Part shown: positions 24,492 through 34,792 of the stretch, one piece after another
Numbering within the stretch: position 1 is the first letter of the stretch
Layout of the letters: the number at the start of each line of letters is the position of its first letter
DNA from: Chthoniobacterales bacterium
Lineage (GTDB): Bacteria > Verrucomicrobiota > Verrucomicrobiia > Chthoniobacterales > UBA10450
Direction: 5' to 3'
Length of the DNA stretch: 35,444 nt
Assembly: GCA_003244145.1 (NCBI GenBank)
Contig: QHBM01000004.1
Location: forward strand, 1 to 35,444
The notes under the pieces: generated by a model
Databases searched by the model: none
Seen by the model: the letters and a program-made list of their open reading frames with translations, nothing else
What the model was told of the DNA's origin: nothing
Position numbers and translations under genes: made by a program

Positions 24492-26324
24492 GTGACAAAT
24501 GCCGGGGAATCCATTTCCGAAGGCCGCTTGCAGCCGCGACGACTCCGACTGCTAAAGTTGTGGGTTTGGTTCACTGAAGTCGTCCATCCTGACGAATTCC
24601 AAGTCACGCTCTTTTGGGCAGGTGTGATCGGGTTTCTGGGAGCGGTGGGGTCCATTGCGTTCCACTGGCTCGCGACGCTCGCGCACATGGCTTTAACCGG
24701 AAGCGCTGATCCGAGCATGGCCGAAAGTTTCGGACATCTGCCTTTATGGCAACGCTTCATCACGCCAACCGTCGGCGGTCTGATCGCCGGCTTCGTCGTT
24801 TTCTTTGCCGCCCGCTGGAGAGGAGACATCGCGACAACCGATTACATGGAAGCAGTCGTCCTAGGGGATGGGAAGTTGTCAGTTCGGTTGAGCATCGTGA
24901 AATGCCTGTCGTCGATGTTTACCATCGCGTCGGGTGGCTCGATTGGACGAGAAGGCCCGCTCGTGCAACTCGCCGCGCTTTCCGCCTCGATTCTTGGCCG
25001 AATAAGAGCGTGGCCGGCCCTGCGCCTGCGCCTCCTCGTCGCCTGTGGTGCAGCTGCCGGAATCGCGTCAGCCTACAACGCGCCGATCGCTGGCGCGTTA
25101 TTCGTCGCGGAGATCGTTCTCGGCTCGGTAGCGATTGAAATATTCGGACCGCTGGTTTTTGCATCAGTCATCGCGACATTGACGGTGCGCGGCTTTGCGG
25201 GAGGAAACCCACTCTACGATATCCCGCCGTTCAAACTTAACGGAAGTTGGGAGATTGGGCCTTATCTGCTTCTCGGGTTGGTCTCAGGTTTGGCAGCGCC
25301 GTGGTTTCTGCAATTTCTCCACCAGAGCGAACGTCTCTTCACCCGAACGAAACTTCCCATCTACGTGAGAATGTCGCTCGGCGGCCTGATTGTCGGAGCT
25401 CTCGCGATTTTGCACCCAGAAGTGTGCGGCAACGGCTACAGCGTAGTGAACGCGCTCCTTCACGGGAAGTTGATTTGGCAGAGTCTGGCGGTCATTCTCG
25501 TTTTCAAAATCATCGCAACTGGTGCGACGTTCGGCTCAGGCGCCGTCGGCGGAGTCTTTACGCCGACTTTATTTGTTGGAGCGAGCCTGGGGTACCTCTT
25601 CGGCACGATGTTTCATCTCGCATTTCCCGCGGCCACAATTAGCCCCATTGCATTTGCGCTCGTCGGGATGGGCGCATTTCTCGCGGGAACGACACACGCT
25701 CCCGTCATGGCGATCATTATGATCTTCGAGCTTACCCTCGATTATCAGATCATCCTGCCGCTCATGCTCGCGTGCGTGCTCGCTTACTACATTTCGGCGC
25801 GCATCGAACCTCGCTCGATCTACAGTGAATCGCTGGAGCGTAAGGGTGGAGGACGCTTTTCCGCGCAGCTGGTGGACGTGAATGTGAGCGATTTGATGAA
25901 GCTCGATCCGATCTCAGTGCACACGAATGCTGGTTTCGCGGAGATCGCACAGAAGTTCCTGACAAATCGCTTCAATTACCTTTATGTCACGGACGATGAC
26001 CGGCGGTTTCTCGGCGCCGTATCGTTGCATGATATCAAGGATTTTCTTAAGGATCCTTCGATCGCCGATTTGGTGATCGCCCACGACCTGACCCGTGACC
26101 AGTTTCCGGTGATTACACTTAAAACGCCGTTAAGTGAAGCGCTCACTACTTTTGGGCATCACGATGGCGATCGACTGCCGGTCGTGGAGAGTGTGGAACA
26201 GCGTCGCCTTGTCGGTAGTCTTTCCAAAACCGATCTGATCCTTGCTCTCGCCGCAGCTTCGCAGAAACCACCGATGAGACGAAAGGATGGCGCAGCGCGC
26301 ACTGCCATCGGCCCTAATCAGTAA
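24492..26324 (+). CDS. ClC chloride channel/transporter with C-terminal CBS pair
   Basis: 610 residues. ClC motifs: GGSIGREGPLVQ (Glu154, the gating Glu, present), GVFTPTLFVGASLG and many TM helices up to ~430. Tandem CBS domains follow (about 460-590; LMKLDPISVHTNAG and LVGSLSKTDLILAL). Gating Glu retention suggests Cl-/H+ exchange. GTG start. First gene in the block following the broken tRNA. Confidence 0.9.
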   Translation: MTNAGESISEGRLQPRRLRLLKLWVWFTEVVHPDEFQVTLFWAGVIGFLGAVGSIAFHWLATLAHMALTGSADPSMAESFGHLPLWQRFITPTVGGLIAGFVVFFAARWRGDIATTDYMEAVVLGDGKLSVRLSIVKCLSSMFTIASGGSIGREGPLVQLAALSASILGRIRAWPALRLRLLVACGAAAGIASAYNAPIAGALFVAEIVLGSVAIEIFGPLVFASVIATLTVRGFAGGNPLYDIPPFKLNGSWEIGPYLLLGLVSGLAAPWFLQFLHQSERLFTRTKLPIYVRMSLGGLIVGALAILHPEVCGNGYSVVNALLHGKLIWQSLAVILVFKIIATGATFGSGAVGGVFTPTLFVGASLGYLFGTMFHLAFPAATISPIAFALVGMGAFLAGTTHAPVMAIIMIFELTLDYQIILPLMLACVLAYYISARIEPRSIYSESLERKGGGRFSAQLVDVNVSDLMKLDPISVHTNAGFAEIAQKFLTNRFNYLYVTDDDRRFLGAVSLHDIKDFLKDPSIADLVIAHDLTRDQFPVITLKTPLSEALTTFGHHDGDRLPVVESVEQRRLVGSLSKTDLILALAAASQKPPMRRKDGAARTAIGPNQ

Positions 26325-26512
26325 GTCACAGTTCGCTTCTCGACAAAGATGTCGATCAGCCGGTCGTCTTTTCCGAAGGTCCATTGCACGCTGACTTCCT
26401 TCTCCTGCAGGATTTCGCAGTGAAGTGGATGCGCGCCATTCCAGAGCGTTATCATCGCCTGGCCGACGACAAGAGCGGTGCAATCACGAGCATTCGAATC
26501 GAGGAAGCACAA
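26318..26512 (-). CDS. Small hypothetical protein or gene remnant
   Basis: A 64-residue frame starting at TTG. The C-terminal part (VQWTFGKDDRLIDIFVEKR) looks protein-like, and an in-frame extension upstream stops at 26552. It overlaps the ClC end by 7 bases in the convergent direction and lies 42 bases after the small membrane gene. It may be a real small gene or the tail of a broken one. Confidence 0.3.
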   Translation of the reverse strand: MCFLDSNARDCTALVVGQAMITLWNGAHPLHCEILQEKEVSVQWTFGKDDRLIDIFVEKRTVTY

Positions 26513-26554
26513 TAGGCCGAAAAGAATTCGCAGGTTTCGAGGTTTCTGGATTCA

Positions 26555-27004
26555 TTAAAGCTCTTCGCTTGCCTCGTTAGGCTGCGGTCTTTCGAAAAAC
26601 GCTCGGTCTGGTTTGTAGAGAAACAAAAGCCAGCCTGTGATCGCGCCGGCAAATGTGGCATCGACAAGGGCGCGCAGGGCAAGCGTCCACGGTATTGCGC
26701 CGAGGATCGCACAGCCAATTCCGTAGGCAATGATGATCGGCCAGATGCACATGAAAGTCGTGCGCGCCCAACGATAGTGACGTTTCAGTGCGAGCGCTGT
26801 CGCGGCCATGAATACGGCAATCGTAGCGACTAGCGGCCCTGCGATTGTGAGCCATTGCGCGCGGCTCACCGGCATTCCACCGATCGAATAGCCGCCAATG
26901 TAACGGCCGAGGTGGACAATCGCCGCGCCGATTCCGAACGCTGCGCCGATAGCATAGATTGCACAGAACCACATCAGAACAGTGAGAACGCGCGGGCGTT
27001 TCAT
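26555..27004 (-). CDS. Small four-TM membrane protein
   Basis: 149 residues with about four TM helices: LTVLMWFCAIYAIGAAFGIG, AQWLTIAGPLVATIAVFMA, TTFMCIWPIIIAYGIGCAI, ALVDATFAGAITGWLLFLY. No family recognised. ATG at 27004 overlaps the antiporter stop by 4 bases (ATGA), so it could be an accessory subunit. Upstream in-frame sequence is inside the antiporter and ignored. Confidence 0.65.
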   Translation of the reverse strand: MKRPRVLTVLMWFCAIYAIGAAFGIGAAIVHLGRYIGGYSIGGMPVSRAQWLTIAGPLVATIAVFMAATALALKRHYRWARTTFMCIWPIIIAYGIGCAILGAIPWTLALRALVDATFAGAITGWLLFLYKPDRAFFERPQPNEASEEL

Positions 27005-28287
27005 TGCCGAAAGAACAGAACTGAAATCAAAATGAGAATCGGGAGCAGGATAGGCGCAGCGTATTTGAAGATGAAGCCGAAGAAGGTTGGCGTCGCGACT
27101 TTCAGATCCTGGGCGATGGCTTTGACAAGCAGATTCGGTCCGTTGCCGATGTAAGTGAGCGCCCCGAAAAATGTCGCTCCTAACGAAATCGCGACGAGAG
27201 AGTGATCGTGACGTGCAATGAACTCGGACATCTGCTTCGAATTGTTCATATCGAGACCATGCAAACCAAGGGCGCCGGCGAGAAACGTCAGGTAGGTTGG
27301 CGCGTTGTCGAGGAGCCCAGAAAGAAGACCAGTGGCCCAAAAAAATTGCAGGTCGGTTTGGATGCCGAGGTCATGCGCATGTAGCTCGACGTAGTCGAGC
27401 ACCGGAATCATAGTCCCGAAGATTCCGAGAAAGAGCCAGGCGACTTCCTTTATCGGCGTGAAGGTGAACGCATTGGCTTGATGAACATGTGGGTCTGTCC
27501 ATCGATACGACGTGACTGCGCAGATGAACATTACTCCTTCTCGCCAGATCGGCGGCAGCACGATAAGCGCGCCGAGCAGGATCGCCATGACGAACAAATT
27601 GCGTTTGCCGAAGACGTGCCATTTTCCCCGCTCTGCCGGTGCCGGCGGCAGCGCCGTCCTTGCAGAAGAGCTGCGACGATCGATGAGGTAGAAGATCGTC
27701 ACCGCTAAGCCGATGGTGAGAAGCCACGGCTGCCAACATCGAAGAAGCGGCCACAGAAACGGGATGCCCTTGAGGTAACCGAGAAAAAGGGGCGGCCCTA
27801 CCGGCAAGAGCGCGCCGCCGAGATTGCTCACGATGATGATGAAAAAAGCGAGGTGAAATCCGCCGAAACGCTCTTTGTTCATCTGGATCCACGGTCGAAT
27901 CAACAACATGGACGCGCCGATCGTTCCGACGACATTGCCCAAGAGTGCGCCGCAAAAAAGAAACAGTGCGTTTTGCACCGGCCCGGCCCGGTTTCCCATT
28001 CGCAGATGGGTTCCGCCCGAGACGACATAGAACGCGCCCACCACGATAATAAAACTAACGTAATCGATTAAGGCATGAAAGACGCGCCCTGCATCACTAC
28101 GAACGAAGATATAGTAGGCGCAAACGGCCGCGGCGAGGCCGAGACAAATGCGATGGTAATGTTGCTCCCAATGATGCTGAAGAATTAGCGGCGCGACGGC
28201 GATTGAGATCAGCAGCAACGCGAATGGCAACATGAGGAAGAATGGCGCCTCATGACCAGACGAAACAACAGCCCAAACGCACAACAT
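27001..28287 (-). CDS. Na+/H+ antiporter-like transporter (NhaD / CitM superfamily)
   Basis: 428 residues, about 11-12 TM helices. SNLGGALLPVGPPLFLGYLKG and SGLLDNAPTYLTF, plus a late YIGNGPNLLVK, are the two inverted-repeat hairpin signatures of the ion-transporter superfamily (NhaD, CitMHS, ArsB). Na+/H+ exchange is the likeliest role. Start ATG 28287. Confidence 0.82.
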   Translation of the reverse strand: MLCVWAVVSSGHEAPFFLMLPFALLLISIAVAPLILQHHWEQHYHRICLGLAAAVCAYYIFVRSDAGRVFHALIDYVSFIIVVGAFYVVSGGTHLRMGNRAGPVQNALFLFCGALLGNVVGTIGASMLLIRPWIQMNKERFGGFHLAFFIIIVSNLGGALLPVGPPLFLGYLKGIPFLWPLLRCWQPWLLTIGLAVTIFYLIDRRSSSARTALPPAPAERGKWHVFGKRNLFVMAILLGALIVLPPIWREGVMFICAVTSYRWTDPHVHQANAFTFTPIKEVAWLFLGIFGTMIPVLDYVELHAHDLGIQTDLQFFWATGLLSGLLDNAPTYLTFLAGALGLHGLDMNNSKQMSEFIARHDHSLVAISLGATFFGALTYIGNGPNLLVKAIAQDLKVATPTFFGFIFKYAAPILLPILILISVLFFRQ

Positions 28288-28512
28288 TTGATTGCTTTAG
28301 AGGCGACTTTCACTCGCTGCAAAGAATATCGCACAGCGATTAAACCGGCTTTGCTTCAGAGAGGCGGCGTCACCAATTGCAAAGCGCAGGTCAACGGCCA
28401 CCACCGCAGGATTTGAACGCAGCAGAGGACCGCTCCAATTTCACGTTTCGCAGATCAGTGGTCGCTGTCCGGCCGTCGCGGCGCTTTAATCGAACATTTA
28501 TCGCGCGCCGCT

Positions 28513-28875
28513 TCAATCACTCTCCAACCATTTTCGCGCAGCCACGACATCGCCATGGTCAAAATAGCGAACCTCGGCGGTGGTGAACGGGCGGCACAGC
28601 CAACTCATGACCTGCTGCCATTTCTTTTCGCCGACCATGGCCAGGCGTTCGATATCCGCAAAATGTTTGAGGCCAAGTTTGAGATCCTCCCATGCTGCGC
28701 CTGCTTCCCAGCCTTGGAGTTGCGATATCTCGAACAATAATCGGATTTTTCCTTTCCTCTCGACACATAGATCGAATTCCGGAACAAACCGCTTGTATTC
28801 ATCAACCGTGAGTCTCCCGCTCACGCGGACTTCCACAACCTTTCCCCCGGGAATATCTTCGGTTTGAATAGGCAT
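28513..28875 (-). CDS. SpoIIAA-like (DUF3478/STAS-like) protein
   Basis: 120 residues. IPGGKVVEVRVSGRLTVDEYKRFVPEFD, then LLFEISQLQGWEAGAAWEDLKLGLKHF and a final RYFDHGDVVAARKWLE match the SpoIIAA-like family (Pfam PF11964). Soluble, possibly lipid or membrane associated. ATG 28875 used; a TTG at 28887 is alternative. 225 bases without a gene separate it from the antiporter. Confidence 0.8.
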   Translation of the reverse strand: MPIQTEDIPGGKVVEVRVSGRLTVDEYKRFVPEFDLCVERKGKIRLLFEISQLQGWEAGAAWEDLKLGLKHFADIERLAMVGEKKWQQVMSWLCRPFTTAEVRYFDHGDVVAARKWLESD

Positions 28876-28999
28876 TACTTCCGTCAATTTCGCCCAGCTT
28901 AATCTGATTTGCAGGCGAAAGAATTCATCCGCGCGTCACGCCAGTTCTCGTGTGCCGAAATGGTCAAATCGGACTTGTGACAACGGAGCCAGCCGCTCT

Positions 29000-31753
29000 T
29001 TAATTGACAGGTCGCGCAGGTTGCCGCTTCGCAGGTGGTTGATTTCGCTTCCAGAGACAAAATGAGAGATCGCCGATCCTGAGAAATCGTTTACTACCCG
29101 GCGGTAACTTCGCGATCAAATCTTGTGATGCCTTCGGTGCCATCCAGACAACTCCGCCCGTCGCTGGAATCGAATCGTTCAGATAACGCTGCCAAAATCG
29201 GTACTCCGACAGGTTATTGAGAATGTCGCGCTGTGCGTAGTAGGCGAATTGGGGACCAAAATCGGGAAGGAAATTGCAAAGGACGCGGGTTCCTGGCGGA
29301 AAATCCTTCCGGATCGCGCTGCCTAGCTCCGGAATTAGATTCGCCGGCTCGGGCGTTCGGTAATCCAGAATTCGAAATTGGCTTTGCAGAGCCTTCGCTT
29401 GCGAGATGCCGCTCGTTCCCATAACGAGGAGGAGGACCGCGGCTGAAAGTTCCCCGATCACGGCAAACCTGCGGGTCGCGAACGTCGTCAAGGAAAACGC
29501 GATCAAGCGATCAAGGGTTAACCCGGCCATGATGGCGACCGGAGCCACAAAGTAGAACGAAATATATTGGTGAATGTAGGAGTCATTTTGGAAAGCGCCG
29601 ACAAACAGGGCATCCATGACGAAAATGCAAACGCAAGCTCGGCCTAGCCAGAGTATATCCTTGTCCCGGTAGCGCGCTCGAAACGTAATCACCGCTCCGG
29701 CGGCAGCCAGCACCCAACCCAAAGGAAGGAAGTGCGCGATCAAAGAATCGAGCACTCTCTTCATCCATTGGAATTCCGTGAAGCGGTCGCCGCCGCTCGA
29801 GCCCAATCGAACAACGAATGCGTGCGTGAGGTTCTCCCATGCGTCCGGCCGCAACAGTCGAATCCGGACGAGGTAAAAAGCCGCGGAACACAAAGCAGCG
29901 ATTAGCAAAGACCGGGCGAAACGTCGGCCGGGACGTGAACGACCCAACCAACAAACGCTGAGCGAAACCACGAATATGTACATCGACCAATCGACCCACA
30001 GCCCGAGGAGAATCAGACCGAACGCACCGTGGCGCCAAGCCACCTTGCCCAAGAGATCCCAGTACCTCAGGCACAAAAGCGCGCCCAAAATGAGCATCAA
30101 AACGCAGGGTTCGAAATTTACCATTTGGCCGTATCGAAGTTCCATCGGCAGAAAGGCGAAAACGGCGGCACTCAATGTTGCCGCCCGACTCCCGACACAA
30201 CTGCGAACGAGCAACCACAGGAGAATGACACTCGCCAGCGAACAGCCTATCGGCAGTAAGCGAGCTACCCATTCGTGTTCTCCAAGAACGGCAAAAAGAC
30301 TGGTGATGGCCAAGTGCAACAGAGGAGGATGATGCAGATAGTAACCCCAGGCCGGTATGGGCAGCGGACCAAAGTAAAACCCGGACGATGCCCCCCAGGT
30401 CTGAGTCAAGCCCGCACGCAAAATATTATGGGCGGACTGGGACCATACAGCCCCGTTATAATCCAATGCATTAATCCAGGGCCGCCGGATATTTGCGGAC
30501 AGGGCAACGGCAAGCCAAACGAAAATCGCTGCGAACAGAACAGCCCAACGCCGCGGAGAACTAACAATCTTTTGAACCCCGTGGCCGGTGCCGCCTAGGA
30601 TAGACAACTTTTTGGGTGCCACAATTTGCCTAACGACTGGCGGCGAAGGCCATTCCATGGCCGGGGCCGGCATTGGTTGTGACGAAAAAACAGCCGGAAC
30701 CTCGAGCCAACCCGCTTCATCGAAAAACCAAAATCGCCGGCGCTCCATTTTTGCAAAAAGCGGATGCGCGGACGAGAAGGTTTCGGCGGCAATCGCGAGC
30801 TGACCCTCGAAACTATTTCCCCGGTAGTCGGCCATGCCGACACACTGTTCACTGGCAACATCGCGCATCTCATCGCGACCGGTTCGACCGGAAAGTCGAA
30901 TGGCAATACACCGCAATGTCGCCGTCGCGTCACAACCACAAAGGAAGACAACCGGTGTGCCCGTGACGAGCGGTTTTAAAGAAAGCTGCAAATCCAGTTC
31001 AAGCCCCCGCGGCCTTCTCGAAATCGAGCGAATAGGGCCATCGACAATCGTTAGTTCGCGCGACGAAAGCCGGACAAGTCGCTCGGGTCGAGCAGCGTAA
31101 TCAAGGAATCGCCGCCGGGATAACCTGAGCTGGGTCTTGTGACAGCGAATGGCCCGAATCTTGGTTGCCGTTTCAGCTTCCGATTGTCGATCTTGTTGAG
31201 CGCGCTCAAAAGATGCGTGGCTCCTTCCGTGAATGGCATAGCTCCAAACGGAAGGCTGAAACTCGTCTGGAGAGAACTCGGCCAGCGCGAGTCGAAGGAT
31301 AACAGCAAGCGCATTATGATCGGGGTGCGTATCGGCGATGGAAGGAACCAGCAGATGGGTGGACGACCAGCCGCTAATGAGCGCGGCGAACCGCTTCACC
31401 GTAGATCGACCATCGCGTGTGATCAGGTGCGTTAGGCCCTGATCGGGCAAACCGAGAAAGCGCACGTCTGAACTGCGGACGCCTAAAACCCTCAATGCGG
31501 CGAGGGCTTCAACGCGCCTTAATTTTCCCCACCGTTTGCGATCGCCCGCATCTAAACGCCACTTGCGCTCGATCAACCGCTGTGGCCACGGGTTATTATC
31601 GCCATCGGTCGCGTAAATTATCTGCACGGCGGCGCCAGCACGCACCGCTCGTTGCAAGATAATGCCGCCGCCGAGCGTTTCGTCATCCGGATGCGGAGCG
31701 ATGAGCAACAAGCGAGAATTTGAATCGAAGACCGGAAAGTTTTCGCAAGGCAC
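29000..31753 (-). CDS. PIG-L deacetylase fused to GT39/ArnT-like membrane glycosyltransferase
   Basis: 917 residues. N-terminal ~1-220: LmbE/PIG-L with APHPDDETLGGG (metal His/Asp) and THPDHNAL. Middle ~220-400: beta-rich linker, unassigned. C-terminal ~400-890: PMT/ArnT-like integral membrane transferase with about 10-12 TM helices and the loop LDYNGAVWSQSAHN. PIG-L enzymes deacetylate GlcNAc groups; GT39/GT83 enzymes use polyprenyl-phosphate sugars. Their fusion suggests that the same glycan is deacetylated and extended (inference). GTG start. Confidence 0.8.
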   Translation of the reverse strand: MPCENFPVFDSNSRLLLIAPHPDDETLGGGIILQRAVRAGAAVQIIYATDGDNNPWPQRLIERKWRLDAGDRKRWGKLRRVEALAALRVLGVRSSDVRFLGLPDQGLTHLITRDGRSTVKRFAALISGWSSTHLLVPSIADTHPDHNALAVILRLALAEFSPDEFQPSVWSYAIHGRSHASFERAQQDRQSEAETATKIRAIRCHKTQLRLSRRRFLDYAARPERLVRLSSRELTIVDGPIRSISRRPRGLELDLQLSLKPLVTGTPVVFLCGCDATATLRCIAIRLSGRTGRDEMRDVASEQCVGMADYRGNSFEGQLAIAAETFSSAHPLFAKMERRRFWFFDEAGWLEVPAVFSSQPMPAPAMEWPSPPVVRQIVAPKKLSILGGTGHGVQKIVSSPRRWAVLFAAIFVWLAVALSANIRRPWINALDYNGAVWSQSAHNILRAGLTQTWGASSGFYFGPLPIPAWGYYLHHPPLLHLAITSLFAVLGEHEWVARLLPIGCSLASVILLWLLVRSCVGSRAATLSAAVFAFLPMELRYGQMVNFEPCVLMLILGALLCLRYWDLLGKVAWRHGAFGLILLGLWVDWSMYIFVVSLSVCWLGRSRPGRRFARSLLIAALCSAAFYLVRIRLLRPDAWENLTHAFVVRLGSSGGDRFTEFQWMKRVLDSLIAHFLPLGWVLAAAGAVITFRARYRDKDILWLGRACVCIFVMDALFVGAFQNDSYIHQYISFYFVAPVAIMAGLTLDRLIAFSLTTFATRRFAVIGELSAAVLLLVMGTSGISQAKALQSQFRILDYRTPEPANLIPELGSAIRKDFPPGTRVLCNFLPDFGPQFAYYAQRDILNNLSEYRFWQRYLNDSIPATGGVVWMAPKASQDLIAKLPPGSKRFLRIGDLSFCLWKRNQPPAKRQPARPVN

Positions 31754-32001
31754 CGTCTCACAAGAGCAGTGAAAGGCAGAATCAACAACTTTGCCATCAG
31801 TTCAAGCTGGGACAGCGAAGTCGGCGAGAAATCGATTCCCAAGCCAGATAAAGTGACGGGCTAGCTTAGCTTTGCAGTTTCGAAGCGATTCTGTTTACTT
31901 TGTCTGCCATGAGCGCGTTTCGTAACGAGAGCTTAGATGGCGGTGAAGTCAGAAACGCGGCGCGAACGCCTAAGCGATGATAGCAGTCGCGTAATAACCT
32001 G

Positions 32002-33717
32002 ATGAAATCCCTGGCTGCAGAATTTCATCGTGTCCATGACCGGGCTCGACCGATACTCGGCACCTTCCTTTACGGTTTGGTCGCAAGCCTTGCGGCGGTG
32101 GCATTCCAACTGGCGATCAATTGGGTCTATGTCCTCTGCTTCAAGAATCCGGCAGCGATCGGGGGGTGGCATTTTCTCTGGATTACGTTTCTCGTGGTGG
32201 TCGCGTCGTCACTGGCGGTCGGAGCGCTGCTTCGTATCGCACCGTCAGCAGCCGGTAGCGGTATCCCACAGGTTAAGCTCGCGTTTTGGAAGGAATTCGG
32301 GCACGCGCCGCGTCGGATCGCTGCGATCAAGTTTCTTGCAGGCGTGATCAGCATCGGGGGCGGGCAAAGTCTAGGACGCGAAGGCCCAACCGTGCAGATT
32401 GGAAGCAATCTCGCATCGAGTCTGGGTGGGCTACTCGGTGTATCGAAACAAAACCGCCGTGCGGCCAGCGCCGCCGGTGCCGCGGCCGGATTGGCGGCCG
32501 CGTTTAACGCGCCCCTCGCCTCGGTGGCGTTCGTCCTGGAGGAGATCATCGGCGACTTAAACAGCCGCTTTCTTGGTCCGGTGCTACTCGCGGCCGTAGT
32601 GGGGGCGTTTGTTGTCCACGCATTCATCGGGGCGCAACCGGCCTTCGCGTTGCCACAAATCGATGAGCCTACTTGGCGAGCTTATTCGCTCATGCCGCTG
32701 GCAGCCGCCTTCGCCGCGATCGCGGGCGTTCTCTTTCAGCGCGGATCAATCGCTTTGCGTGGCAAGGCGCGACGCGTGCGCGCGATTCCAGATTGGTTGC
32801 ATCCGTTCATTGGCGGCGTCATTACCTGGGTAATCGGAGTCAGCATCTTCGCGCGGAGCGGACGCCTTGGCGTATTTGCCCTGGGCTATGATGATCTCTC
32901 CGATGCCCTGATGCATGGAATGGCTTGGAAGCTCGCCGCCGTTTTGCTCGCCGGCAAATTGATTGCGACAATCGCGGGCTACGGTCTTGGTGGCTGCGGC
33001 GGCATTTTTTCACCGAGCCTTTTCTTTGGAGGCATGTGCGGCGCGGTGGTCGCCGGCTTCGGCGCACATTTTTTGTCGCTGAGTCAGGCCGATTCAGTGC
33101 TGCTGGTAGTCGGCGGAATGAGCGCTTGTCTCGGCGCAGTCGTGCAAGCGCCGGTCACAGCTATTCTCATCATCTTTGAGATGACGCACCAATTCGCGCT
33201 CGTTCCAGGTTTAATGATCGCCGGATTGGTAAGCCAGGTCATCGCCCGCTCCATTAATCGCATGAATTTTTACGACGAAATCCTGAAGCAAGACGGTCAC
33301 GAGATCGAACATGTTGTGCCGCCGCGTGACCTGCGTTCCTGGCAAAATCTGCCGATCTCTGCGATCGCGAACTTCAAGCCGGTCGTGATTGCCGACGTTT
33401 CCGAGAACGCGTTGAAAGAATTGCTGGAGCACCATCCGTATCAACGTTTTCCGATGATTGTGAACGGCCGCTTAGAATCCATTGTTACTCGTTCGGAAAT
33501 TACGGCCTCGCTTAAGGAGCATCGGCCGCCGCGCGCGGAACCGTCAGTAAGTTGTCGACCAGGTAACACAATTCGTAATTCGCAAACCCGCTTCATTGAG
33601 TCGAAGACCGGCATGCTGATACTGACTGACGATGCCGACAACAAAGTGCTGGGGGTAGTGACACTTCACGATCTTCTTCGCGCTCAACTTGCCACGGGCG
33701 AACGCGAGCAGCGGTAG
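32002..33717 (+). CDS. ClC chloride channel/transporter with C-terminal CBS region
   Basis: 571 residues. GSGIPQVK, SLGREGPTVQ (gating Glu127) and GGCGGIFSPSLFFGG are classical ClC filter motifs; FVLEEIIGD supplies an internal Glu. CBS-like sequence follows residue ~450. Serine in GSGIP argues for chloride, not fluoride. ATG start 32002. Different subfamily from the ClC at 24492. Confidence 0.9.
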   Translation: MKSLAAEFHRVHDRARPILGTFLYGLVASLAAVAFQLAINWVYVLCFKNPAAIGGWHFLWITFLVVVASSLAVGALLRIAPSAAGSGIPQVKLAFWKEFGHAPRRIAAIKFLAGVISIGGGQSLGREGPTVQIGSNLASSLGGLLGVSKQNRRAASAAGAAAGLAAAFNAPLASVAFVLEEIIGDLNSRFLGPVLLAAVVGAFVVHAFIGAQPAFALPQIDEPTWRAYSLMPLAAAFAAIAGVLFQRGSIALRGKARRVRAIPDWLHPFIGGVITWVIGVSIFARSGRLGVFALGYDDLSDALMHGMAWKLAAVLLAGKLIATIAGYGLGGCGGIFSPSLFFGGMCGAVVAGFGAHFLSLSQADSVLLVVGGMSACLGAVVQAPVTAILIIFEMTHQFALVPGLMIAGLVSQVIARSINRMNFYDEILKQDGHEIEHVVPPRDLRSWQNLPISAIANFKPVVIADVSENALKELLEHHPYQRFPMIVNGRLESIVTRSEITASLKEHRPPRAEPSVSCRPGNTIRNSQTRFIESKTGMLILTDDADNKVLGVVTLHDLLRAQLATGEREQR

Positions 33718-33887
33718 CGCCGCCGCCGCATGCCAGGAGTCTCAAGTCTTTACGATCAGGAACAGCAACACGCTGACGAATATTATAGGAATCGCAACAA
33801 GCCCAGTCGATTTCACGGCAACGGTACAAATGACGGATACAATCCCGGTAGAAAACAAACAGAAATCCGCTATTCTCCCTCGTAAAT

Positions 33888-33960
33888 GCCGGCATAGCTC
33901 AGTTGGTAGAGCAGCTGATTTGTAATCAGCAGGTCGTCGGTTCGAATCCGTCTGCCGGCT
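33888..33960 (+). tRNA. tRNA-Thr (anticodon TGT)
   Basis: 73 bases, folding by eye: 7-bp acceptor GCCGGCA/TGCCGGC, D-stem GCTC/GAGC, anticodon stem GCTGA/TCAGC with loop TTTGTAA (anticodon TGT), 5-base variable region, T-arm with loop TTCGAAT. The T-stem (GTCGG/CCGTC) has one T-T mismatch. Discriminator is T; CCA is not encoded. It lies 16 bases before cysD. Confidence 0.95.
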
Positions 33961-33976
33961 CACTCCTAACCAACTG

Positions 33977-34788
<812 letters not shown>

Positions 34789-34792
<4 letters not shown>

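Noticed and set aside
31900-32001. Possible fluoride riboswitch before the second ClC gene
   Set aside because: A GGCG-CGAA-CGCC hairpin exists, but the pseudoknot and CTGATG core do not match the crcB motif, and the ClC has GSGIP, typical of chloride.
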